DNA of 6,584 nucleotides from Pseudomonadota bacterium (GTDB taxonomy: Bacteria > Pseudomonadota > Gammaproteobacteria > Burkholderiales > Ferrovaceae). Location: the NCBI GenBank assembly GCA_021804705.1, contig JAJZHC010000082.1:1-6584 (forward strand). Direction: 5' to 3'. Below the pieces are notes generated by a model. It was not told where the DNA came from. It searched no databases and saw only the letters and a program-made list of their open reading frames with translations. How positions within the stretch are numbered: the stretch's first letter is position 1; the number at the start of each line of letters is the position of its first letter. A program made the position numbers and the translations under genes. Below are positions 1-5,550 of this stretch, one piece after another.

Positions 1-1011
1 ATAACGGATGGATTTCACGAGACCACGATCCAGCCAGGGCAGGAGGAAGAAGATGGCAACCGCCACGCCCATGGCGACAACCCCCAGCTGCTTTTGTGGA
101 ATGGCGCGCAAAATTGCATAGAACGGAGTGAAGTACCAGACAGGCGCAATGTGCGGCGGCGTCTTGAGCGGATCTGCGGGAATGAAATTGTTGTCTTCCA
201 GAAAGTACCCGCCCATCTCTGGAGAAAAGAAGATGATCCCGAAATACACGGCCAGAAAACCCACCACCCCCACGATGTCCTTCACCGTGTAATACGGATG
301 GAATGGAATGCCGTCCAGCGGGATGCCTGTTGCCGGATCTTTCCTTTCCTTGATTTCGATGCCGTCCGGGTTGTTTGAACCCACCTCGTGAAGCGCCACG
401 ATATGCAGGAAGACGAGAATCACCAGCACCAAAGGCAGTGCAATGACATGAAAGGCAAAGAAGCGGTTGAGCGTGGCATCGGCGATGACGTAGTCACCAC
501 GGATCCACAAGGCCACCGGCGGGCTGATGGCATCCACCAATGAGACGATGACTTGAGCCCCCCAATAGGACATCTGTCCCCAGGGCAGCAGGTACCCAAA
601 GAACGCCTCGGCCATCAAACACAGGTAAATGGCCATGCCCAGAATCCAGATGAGCTCTCGCGGTTTTCGATACGACCCGTACATCAGCCCGCGCATCATA
701 TGCAGATAAACCACCACAAAAAACATGGAAGCACCGGTGGAGTGCATATAACGGATCAACCAGCCGTAATCCACGTCCCTCATGATGTACTCGACGGAGG
801 CAAAGGCAAAGCGCGCGTCCGGTTTGTAGTTCATGGTGAGGAAAATGCCGGTCACGATCTGAATGACCAGCACCAGCATGGCCAGCGAGCCAAAGTAATA
901 CCAGAAGTTGAAATTCTTTGGCGCGTAATACTCGGCCAGATGCTCCTTCCAGACAGTCGTCAGAGGGAATCTTGCATCAACCCAACCCAACAGACGAGAC
1001 ATTGCGTTCAT
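1..1011 (-). CDS. petB: Cytochrome b of the bc1 complex (partial, C-terminus beyond the left edge)
   Basis: This is the diheme membrane subunit of ubiquinol:cytochrome c oxidoreductase; it carries the Qo and Qi quinone sites in the inner membrane. The frame is open from ATG at 1011 through the left edge, giving 337 residues and lacking the C-terminal helices. Heme-ligand candidates are H90 and H104 (helix B) and H188 and H203 (helix D). Other family landmarks are LLPWGQMSYWGAQV (141-154), HEVGSNNPDG (208-217) and the ef-loop stretch NFIPADPLKTPPHI (275-288). The Qo motif reads P290-V-W-Y293, so the usual glutamate is replaced by valine. The start lies 2 bases after the petA stop, with an AAGGGGG ribosome site 7 bases upstream (1019-1025), so the two genes are co-transcribed. 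M4 is a possible alternative start. Cytochrome c1 (petC) would be expected further left, outside the window. Identity is near certain. Confidence 0.97.
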   Translation of the reverse strand, partial: MNAMSRLLGWVDARFPLTTVWKEHLAEYYAPKNFNFWYYFGSLAMLVLVIQIVTGIFLTMNYKPDARFAFASVEYIMRDVDYGWLIRYMHSTGASMFFVVVYLHMMRGLMYGSYRKPRELIWILGMAIYLCLMAEAFFGYLLPWGQMSYWGAQVIVSLVDAISPPVALWIRGDYVIADATLNRFFAFHVIALPLVLVILVFLHIVALHEVGSNNPDGIEIKERKDPATGIPLDGIPFHPYYTVKDIVGVVGFLAVYFGIIFFSPEMGGYFLEDNNFIPADPLKTPPHIAPVWYFTPFYAILRAIPQKQLGVVAMGVAVAIFFLLPWLDRGLVKSIRY

Positions 1012-1013
1012 GC

Positions 1014-1616
1014 TCAAGCCCCCTTCTTCTCTTCACCAACCAGCAAACGGGTACTGGTGAGGAAGGTATATGGTGGAATCCGAAGATTGAGCGGAGCGGG
1101 CATCCCTTTGAACACCCGCCCCGACATGTCGTATTTGGAGCCGTGGCAGGGGCAGAAAAAACCACCGGGCCAATCGCTGCCCATGCCGCTGCCTTCGCCC
1201 ATTTTCATTTTATCCACAGGTGAGCAGCCCAGATGGGTACATATCCCCACGGCTACAAACAGGTTGGGATGCTCGGTGGTGGCGCGGTTGATATTTTTGC
1301 AATAGTCGGGCTGGCTGGAATCGGCGGATTCGGGATCGCTCAGCAAGTCGGTGTTCTTGGCCAGTTGTGCCATCATCTCGGGTGTGCGGTTCACCACCCA
1401 GATGGGTTGACCGCGCCATTCCTGGGTAATCATCATGCCTGGCTCCACCTTGGAAAAGTCCACTTCCACAGGGCCTCCTGCCGCCCGGGCCCGGGCACTG
1501 GGCAGCATGCTGAGCACAAAAGGCGTGCCCACTGCCGCAACACCCGCGGCAGCCATTGCGACAGTGGCGCCAACAAGAAACTTCCGGCGACCAGCGTCTG
1601 ATTGCGCTTCACTCAT
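1014..1616 (-). CDS. petA: Rieske [2Fe-2S] iron-sulfur subunit of the bc1 complex
   Basis: The Rieske subunit takes the first electron from ubiquinol at the Qo site and passes it to cytochrome c1, with its cluster domain in the periplasm. The protein has 200 residues. A twin-arginine signal-anchor comes first: R10-R11-K-F-L, then a hydrophobic Ala/Val-rich helix to about residue 38. The cluster motifs are C126-T-H128-L-G-C131 and C155-P-C157-H158-G-S160. By family alignment C126, H128, C155 and H158 bind the cluster and C131/C157 form a disulfide. S160 and Y162 match the residues associated with a high redox potential in ubiquinol-using enzymes. Start ATG 1616 has only a weak AGG ribosome site about 11 bases upstream. 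petB follows after 2 bases. The twin-arginine motif implies export by the Tat pathway, whose genes lie at 2917-4431. Confidence 0.98.
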   Translation of the reverse strand: MSEAQSDAGRRKFLVGATVAMAAAGVAAVGTPFVLSMLPSARARAAGGPVEVDFSKVEPGMMITQEWRGQPIWVVNRTPEMMAQLAKNTDLLSDPESADSSQPDYCKNINRATTEHPNLFVAVGICTHLGCSPVDKMKMGEGSGMGSDWPGGFFCPCHGSKYDMSGRVFKGMPAPLNLRIPPYTFLTSTRLLVGEEKKGA

Positions 1617-1662
1617 GATGATTTACCTGTTTTGGGCTATATTGCTGATTTCAAATGGGGGT

Positions 1663-1691
1663 ATTCTAACAGAATGCCTTCCAAAGCTTAA
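1663..1691 (-). promoter_or_regulatory. Possible sigma-70 promoter for petAB
   Basis: On the minus strand a TAGAAT -10-like hexamer (1663-1668) is preceded, with a 17-base spacer, by TTAAGC (1686-1691), which matches the -35 consensus at only 3 of 6 positions. It lies about 50 bases upstream of the petA start, which is a sensible distance. The -10 match is fair and the -35 match is poor, so this is a tentative inference. Confidence 0.3.
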
Positions 1692-1695
1692 GCTT
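1684..1695. repeat. Perfect 12-base palindrome AAGCTTAAGCTT
   Basis: The sequence equals its own reverse complement and overlaps the tentative petA -35 region. The dyad has no spacer and no U-tract on either side, so it does not look like a terminator. It could be an operator half-site arrangement or chance. Confidence 0.6.
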
Positions 1696-1781
1696 GGCAG
1701 CAGATCACTCCTGCCACGGGGTGTTCATGTTGCATCGCGGCGGCTATCATACCGTTGAGATTTCCCGGAATTATTGATCTA

Positions 1782-2948
1782 ATGCAAAAGCTTTGGCTTG
1801 TCTTTGCCCAATCCGTCACCATCTGCCTGGGTATTCTTTTCGTCGCCACCCTGTTCAAGCACGACCTGCTTCCAGGGAGAACCGATTTGGGCACCCTGCA
1901 CGAAGTGGTCCGCGAGAACGGTGCCACTCCCATCGGTTCTTTCCGGGATGCCGCGCGCAAAGCCATGCCCTCCGTGGTCAACATTTTCACCAGCAAGCAA
2001 GTTCGTTCCAGCCATCCCGCCATTGTTCCGGACAATCCTGAACTGCGGCAATTCTTTGGCGACAACCTGCCCCCTGAAACCCATCAGCAGTTGAGTCTGG
2101 GCTCGGGCGTCATCGTCCTTGCCGACGGCTACATCCTGACCAACGATCATGTCATCGACGGCGCCCAGGAAATCCAGGTGGCCTTGTCCGATGGCAGGAC
2201 TGTCAAGGCCGATCTGGTGGGCGCCGACCCTGAAACCGACATCGCCGTACTGCGGGTCAACCTCACTGGCCTGCCAGCCATCACTTTTGGCACCTCGGAC
2301 CAGGTCAAGGTCGGCGACATTGCACTGGCCATCGGCAATCCGTTCGGGGTTGGTGAAACGGTCACCATGGGCATCATCAGCGCTCTGGGCCGCAGCCGAC
2401 TGGGCATCAACACCTTTGAGAATTTCATACAGACGGATGCCGCCATCAACCCGGGCAACTCGGGCGGTGCCCTGGTGGATGTGTCTGGCAACCTGATCGG
2501 CATTAACAGTGCCATCTATTCAAAAACAGGGGGGTCGCAAGGCATCGGCTTCAGCATCCCGGTCAGCATCGCCAAAAACGTCATGGAAGAAATCATCAAA
2601 ACCGGAGGCGTCACACGCGGCTGGATCGGCGTCGAAGTGCAGGACATCACCCCAGAGCTTGCGGAGTCCTTTCGGCTGGACAAATCTGCGGGCGCCCTGA
2701 TTTCGTCCGTATTGAAAGGCGGGCCGGCAGAAAAGTCAGGAATCAAGCCAGGCGATGTCCTGGTGGAGGTCAACGGCGAAGCCATCCAGGACTCGCAGGA
2801 AATGCTCAATCACGTTGCGGCCCTGAAGCCTGCGCAAAACGCCCGCTTCAAGGTGATTCGCAATCATCAGGCGATGGTGTTCACCGTCAACGTTGGCAAG
2901 CGCCCCAAGGGCACGATCAAGAATCTGGATGAGGAAGAGGATCAGTAG
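1782..2948 (+). CDS. degS: Membrane-anchored HtrA-family serine protease with one PDZ domain (DegS/AlgW-like)
   Basis: This is a trypsin-fold (S1C) endopeptidase held at the periplasmic face of the inner membrane. From ATG 1782 it has 388 residues: an N-terminal hydrophobic anchor (about 4-25, in MQKLWLVFAQ and following), a protease domain (about 55-270) and one PDZ domain (about 280-375). The catalytic triad is H123 (TNDHVI), D153 (ETDIAVL) and S227 (GNSGGA). One PDZ plus a membrane anchor fits DegS/AlgW, which cleave an anti-sigma factor in envelope stress, better than the two-PDZ DegP/DegQ. The substrate here is inferred, and no anti-sigma gene is present. A TTG at 1755 is in frame and would add 9 residues. 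I prefer ATG 1782 because the protein then begins like family members, although its ribosome site (GGAA, 11 bases upstream) is weak. The C-terminus is acidic (DEEEDQ) and is encoded in the overlap with the convergent tatC. The exact symbol is less certain than the family. Confidence 0.93.
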   Translation: MQKLWLVFAQSVTICLGILFVATLFKHDLLPGRTDLGTLHEVVRENGATPIGSFRDAARKAMPSVVNIFTSKQVRSSHPAIVPDNPELRQFFGDNLPPETHQQLSLGSGVIVLADGYILTNDHVIDGAQEIQVALSDGRTVKADLVGADPETDIAVLRVNLTGLPAITFGTSDQVKVGDIALAIGNPFGVGETVTMGIISALGRSRLGINTFENFIQTDAAINPGNSGGALVDVSGNLIGINSAIYSKTGGSQGIGFSIPVSIAKNVMEEIIKTGGVTRGWIGVEVQDITPELAESFRLDKSAGALISSVLKGGPAEKSGIKPGDVLVEVNGEAIQDSQEMLNHVAALKPAQNARFKVIRNHQAMVFTVNVGKRPKGTIKNLDEEEDQ

Positions 2949-3675
2949 TTTTCGCTGTCACGACGCGGCTTGCCACCAGGATACCCAGTTCATACAACAG
3001 CCAGAGCGGCACGGCTAGCAGGGTTTGGGATACCGCATCGGGCGGCGTGAAAATGGCGCCCAGAATGAATGCCCCCACGATGACGTAACGCCGCGCCTCA
3101 CGTAGCTGCCTGACCGTCAGCACGCCCAGCTTGACCAGCAACACCACCGCCACAGGGGTTTCGAATGCCAGGCCGAACGCCAGAAACATATTGATGACAA
3201 ACCCCAGATACTTCTCGATGTCCGTCATGATTTCCACGCCCTGGGGCGCTGTACTCGTGATGAAACCGAACACGAAGGGAAACACCGCAAAGTAGGCAAA
3301 CGTCATGCCGCAATAAAACAGCATGGTACTGGTCACGATCAGGGGCAGGGCCATGCGCTTTTCGTGGGTATACAACCCGGGCGCCACGAACCCCCAGAGT
3401 TGATAGAGCACATAAGGCAGGGACAGCAGGAATGCAATCAGGCCAGCCACCTTCATCGGTACGAAAAATGGCGTCGTGACTTCCGTGGCAATCATGTGCC
3501 CGCCCACCGGCATCTTGCTCAGCAGCGGCAGTGCCAGCCAGGTGTAGAGTGTATTGGCAAATGGCAAGAGGCACAGAAACACGGCAAACACGGCCACTAC
3601 GGCACGGACCAGACGACTGCGCAACTCCACCAGATGGGAAATGAATTCCTGGACTGCTCCCGACTCTTCGCTCAC
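2917..3675 (-). CDS. tatC: Sec-independent (twin-arginine) translocase subunit TatC
   Basis: TatC is the polytopic receptor of the Tat translocase; it recognises twin-arginine signal peptides and exports folded proteins. The 252-residue protein has the family's six-helix pattern (roughly 20-45, 74-98, 110-136, 156-182, 196-212, 216-235). Conserved landmarks are H14-L-V-E17-L-R (signal-peptide binding region), GLYTHEKR with E105, F171-E172-T-P and TPPDAVSQTLLA (210-221). The start is GTG at 3675, overlapping the tatB stop as GTGA, with a strong GGAGG site only 4 bases upstream (3680-3684), so translational coupling to tatB is likely. It is the last visible gene of the his-hinT-tat train. Its last ten codons lie antisense to the end of the protease gene, so no dedicated intergenic terminator exists. 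Confidence 0.98.
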   Translation of the reverse strand: MSEESGAVQEFISHLVELRSRLVRAVVAVFAVFLCLLPFANTLYTWLALPLLSKMPVGGHMIATEVTTPFFVPMKVAGLIAFLLSLPYVLYQLWGFVAPGLYTHEKRMALPLIVTSTMLFYCGMTFAYFAVFPFVFGFITSTAPQGVEIMTDIEKYLGFVINMFLAFGLAFETPVAVVLLVKLGVLTVRQLREARRYVIVGAFILGAIFTPPDAVSQTLLAVPLWLLYELGILVASRVVTAKTTDPLPHPDS

Positions 3676-4163
3676 AACACCTCCGGTCCGGCCGGGCTTT
3701 CAGGTGCTTGGGTCTTCTGGGAAGTCGCCATGGGCCTGCTGCGTGACGGCGCGTTCGGACGTACGCTGAAGGGATCGCCCCCCAGAGGATTATTGAGGGG
3801 TTCCAGGGGAAGCGGCATCTGGGCGACGTTGGGGTCAGCGGCCACTGGCGCTGGTGTTTCCAGGGCCCGGTCCAGGTCCGACAATCCGGCAGGACTGTTG
3901 AGAATTTTCTCGGTCTCCCGGGATGAGGCCGACACCTGCCGCTCCGCCTCGCGTGCTGCCTCATTCATTTTTTTGTGGAGCTCGGTCAGTTCAGACTGCT
4001 GGATTTCGCGGTCGATTTCAGCCTTCACGGTAAGCGCATAACGGCGAAACCGACCCAGCAGTATCCCTGCGGTCCGGGCCACCTTGGGAAGGCGTTCGGG
4101 GCCGATGGCAATCAGGGCCACAACCCCGATCAGGCCAATTTCGGAAACACTAAAATCCAGCAT
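3672..4163 (-). CDS. tatB: Sec-independent protein translocase subunit TatB
   Basis: TatB partners TatC in the substrate-receptor complex of the twin-arginine translocase. The 163-residue protein has a short periplasmic N-terminus with conserved E8, one transmembrane helix (about 6-20), the hallmark G21-P-E-R-L-P26 hinge, an amphipathic helix (about 24-75, charged and Arg/Glu-rich) and a long disordered Pro/Ala/Ser-rich tail (about 88-163). The GPERLP motif separates it from TatA, which has FGTKKL at the same place. ATG 4163 is 28 bases from the tatA stop. I see no strong ribosome site right before it, only a GGAG about 20 bases upstream. Its stop overlaps the tatC GTG. Confidence 0.97.
   Translation of the reverse strand: MLDFSVSEIGLIGVVALIAIGPERLPKVARTAGILLGRFRRYALTVKAEIDREIQQSELTELHKKMNEAAREAERQVSASSRETEKILNSPAGLSDLDRALETPAPVAADPNVAQMPLPLEPLNNPLGGDPFSVRPNAPSRSRPMATSQKTQAPESPAGPEVL
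3680..3684 (-). promoter_or_regulatory. Ribosome binding site of tatC (supports GTG start)
   Basis: A GGAGG match lies inside the 3' end of tatB, 4 bases before the GTG at 3675. It supports this non-ATG start, and no closer in-frame ATG fits the TatC N-terminus. Confidence 0.7.
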
Positions 4164-4191
4164 GGATTAACGCAAGGTCTGCCGCTCCGGG

Positions 4192-4431
4192 TCAGGAGTG
4201 GGTTTTTTCCTGGCTCTTGACCTCGACATTGGTAGCAACGGTCTTTTCTTCCAGCGGTTTCTTCTCTTCGCCCTTGCCCTCCGTTGCCCCGTTACCAGCC
4301 ATGCCTTCCTTGAAGCTCTTCACGGCCCCCCCCAGATCGGCTCCGATGTTGCGCAATTTTTTGGTACCAAACACCAGCACCACAATCAGCAATATCAGCA
4401 ACAAGTGCTGAATGGTAAATAAATCACCCAT
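4192..4431 (-). CDS. tatA: Sec-independent protein translocase subunit TatA
   Basis: TatA is the small subunit that polymerises at the TatBC receptor to let folded proteins across the inner membrane. The 79-residue protein shows one transmembrane helix (about 6-20, Leu/Ile/Val-rich), the F21-G22-T-K-K-L hinge, an amphipathic helix (RNIGADLGGAVKSFKEGM, 27-44) and a charged Lys/Glu-rich tail. Q8 near the membrane matches the polar residue found there in Escherichia coli TatA. The start ATG 4431 has a strong GGGAGGT site 7 bases upstream, consistent with TatA being made in excess over TatB and TatC. It lies 29 bases after hinT with no hairpin between them. Confidence 0.97.
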   Translation of the reverse strand: MGDLFTIQHLLLILLIVVLVFGTKKLRNIGADLGGAVKSFKEGMAGNGATEGKGEEKKPLEEKTVATNVEVKSQEKTHS

Positions 4432-4438
4432 AGTAATG

Positions 4439-4445
4439 ACCTCCC
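4439..4445 (-). promoter_or_regulatory. Strong ribosome binding site of tatA
   Basis: GGGAGGT on the minus strand, 7 bases before the tatA ATG, is the closest match to the anti-Shine-Dalgarno sequence in this gene train. By contrast tatB has no close site, which fits the higher amount of TatA needed in the translocase. Confidence 0.75.
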
Positions 4446-4460
4446 GAAACGCCCCCGGCG

Positions 4461-4817
4461 TTATTCCTTGTTGAGTAACGATGTCATGGAACGGGGCTTG
4501 CCGCCACCCATCACATGAACATGCAGGTGATACACCTCCTGGCCTCCACCCCGACCGGTATTGATCATGGTGCGAAAGCCATCTGACAGACCTTGTTCAG
4601 CCGCCAGTTTTGGGGCCAGCAACAGTATTTTTCCCAACAGGTCCTGATCACCGGAATGGCAATGAACCAGGGAATCCACATGCCTTTTTGGAATGATCAT
4701 GAAGTGCACCGGCGTTACCGGGTGGATGTCGTGAAACGCAAAGACATCCTCATCTTCATAAACCTTCCTGCTGGGCAACTCACCCTTGCTGATCCTGCAA
4801 AATATGCAATCGCTCAC
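4461..4817 (-). CDS. hinT: HIT-family purine nucleoside phosphoramidase (HinT-like)
   Basis: This is a cytoplasmic histidine-triad hydrolase; HinT-type enzymes cleave AMP-lysine and other purine nucleoside phosphoramidates. The 118-residue length is typical. The N-terminus carries C4-IFC7-RI, common in this branch. The triad motif is H97-L-H99-V-H101-V-M-G-G, and N86-TGRGGGQEVYH-97 is the usual approach to it. The start is GTG 4817, overlapping the hisE stop as GTGA, with an AGGAG site 8 bases upstream (4826-4830). Placement between hisE and tatA is common in betaproteobacteria as I know them; no direct link to histidine synthesis is implied. Confidence 0.96.
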   Translation of the reverse strand: MSDCIFCRISKGELPSRKVYEDEDVFAFHDIHPVTPVHFMIIPKRHVDSLVHCHSGDQDLLGKILLLAPKLAAEQGLSDGFRTMINTGRGGGQEVYHLHVHVMGGGKPRSMTSLLNKE

Positions 4818-5155
4818 GACGCCGTCTCCTGACGGTTGCGCATGGCCTTTTCCTCGATCCCGGAAATCCCTTCGCGCCGGGCAAGCTCTGCGAGTACATC
4901 GCGAGGCGCGAGACCGAAATGCGCCAGCAAGACCAGCGAGTGAAACCAGAGGTCGGCCGTTTCCCGAACGACATGCAGTCTATCACCGTCCTTGGCCGCC
5001 AGAATGGTTTCCAGGGCCTCTTCGCCCACCTTGCGCGCCATGGCATCCAGGCCCTTGCCGTAGAGCGCGGCCACATAAGAACTTTCAGGAGCGGCCCCCT
5101 TCCGGCTTTCCAGAATGGCACTCAGGCGTTCGAGAATGTCGTGATTACTCTCCAC
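4814..5155 (-). CDS. hisE: Phosphoribosyl-ATP pyrophosphatase (HisE)
   Basis: HisE hydrolyses phosphoribosyl-ATP to phosphoribosyl-AMP and pyrophosphate, the second step of histidine synthesis, in the cytoplasm. From GTG 5155 the protein has 113 residues, close to the family norm, and is all-alpha MazG-like. Metal-binding motifs are K42-V-G-E45-E46-A-L-E49 and R64-E65-T-A-D68; the family fingerprint SSYVAALYGKGLDAMARK (25-42) precedes them. The frame stays open upstream into hisI with no ATG near the right place. GTG 5155 has a GAGGG site 5 bases upstream (5161-5165); TTG 5167, overlapping the hisI stop as TTGA, is an alternative giving 117 residues. HisE is a separate gene here, not fused to HisI as in enterobacteria. 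Its stop overlaps the hinT start. Confidence 0.94.
   Translation of the reverse strand: MESNHDILERLSAILESRKGAAPESSYVAALYGKGLDAMARKVGEEALETILAAKDGDRLHVVRETADLWFHSLVLLAHFGLAPRDVLAELARREGISGIEEKAMRNRQETAS
4826..4830 (-). promoter_or_regulatory. Ribosome binding site of hinT (supports GTG start)
   Basis: An AGGAG match inside the end of hisE, 8 bases before GTG 4817, fixes this non-ATG start. The protein then begins MSDCIFCRI, as family members do. Confidence 0.75.
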
Positions 5156-5163
5156 TTTGGCCC

Positions 5164-5550
5164 TCAACGCTTGTATATGTCGGTTGGATCTTTCAAAACA
5201 GGATCGGTTTCCACCCAATCGCCCTGCTCCAGGCGCCTGAAAAAGCAGCGTACCCGACCCGTATGGCAGGCGATTCCCCCGACCTGCTCCACCTTGAGCA
5301 ATATCACGTCCCCGTCGCAATCCAGACGCACTTCACGAACCCTCTGCAAGTGCCCGGATTCTTCGCCCTTGTGCCACAGCTTCCCGCGCGAGCGCGACCA
5401 GTAGACCGCCTCGCCAGAGGACGCGGTTTGCTGAAGCGCCTCGCGATTCATCCAGGCTACCATCAACACATCGCCACTGACGGCATCCTGGGCAATCGCC
5501 GGAACCAGCCCCGCGTCATCCCAATGTACGGCATCCAGCCAGTCCATCAC
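5164..5550 (-). CDS. hisI: Phosphoribosyl-AMP cyclohydrolase (HisI)
   Basis: HisI opens the purine ring of phosphoribosyl-AMP, the third step of histidine synthesis, as a zinc and magnesium enzyme in the cytoplasm. The 128-residue protein has the fingerprint WSRSRGKLWHKGEESGH (51-67), the metal site D77-C78-D79-G-D81 and the zinc ligands C78, C95 and C102 in GGIACHTGRVRCFF. The start is either GTG 5550, overlapping the hisF stop as GTGA with a GAGGT site 6 bases upstream (5557-5561), or the next codon, ATG 5547. The protein differs by one residue, and I list the longer form. It is a stand-alone domain and ends 8 bases before the chosen hisE start. Confidence 0.96.
   Translation of the reverse strand: MMDWLDAVHWDDAGLVPAIAQDAVSGDVLMVAWMNREALQQTASSGEAVYWSRSRGKLWHKGEESGHLQRVREVRLDCDGDVILLKVEQVGGIACHTGRVRCFFRRLEQGDWVETDPVLKDPTDIYKR

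Larger units (their letters stand above)
1617..1781. other. Divergent intergenic region between petA and the DegS-like protease
   Basis: About 165 bases separate the two divergent start codons. This is the only sizeable non-coding stretch in the window and must hold the petAB and protease promoters. Visible items are the tentative petA promoter, a perfect 12-base palindrome AAGCTTAAGCTT at 1684-1695, and no convincing plus-strand promoter at a usable distance from 1782. No small gene, RNA gene or terminator hairpin is apparent. Confidence 0.7.

Noticed and set aside
553..1305. Long plus-strand open frame antisense to petB and petA (250 codons)
   Set aside because: It is the shadow of two certain genes. 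The translation is rich in His/Gln/Pro with no recognisable domain, spans the petA/petB junction and has no ribosome site.
1755..1783. Near-consensus sigma-70 promoter TTGAGA-17 bases-TCTAAT on the plus strand
   Set aside because: Each hexamer matches consensus at 5 of 6 positions, but the -10 overlaps the ATG at 1782, so transcripts would start inside the gene after the start codon. No downstream in-frame start keeps the membrane anchor, so it is probably chance unless start mapping shows otherwise.
3098..3964. Long minus-strand open frame (288 codons) in another frame of tatC/tatB
   Set aside because: It overlaps two certain genes on the same strand in a different frame. The composition is Arg/Pro/His-rich, typical of an out-of-frame reading of GC-rich DNA.
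4432..4460. Possible terminator or promoter between hinT and tatA
   Set aside because: Only 29 bases, with no inverted repeat followed by a U-tract. The gap is explained by the tatA ribosome site, so I read through it as one transcript.
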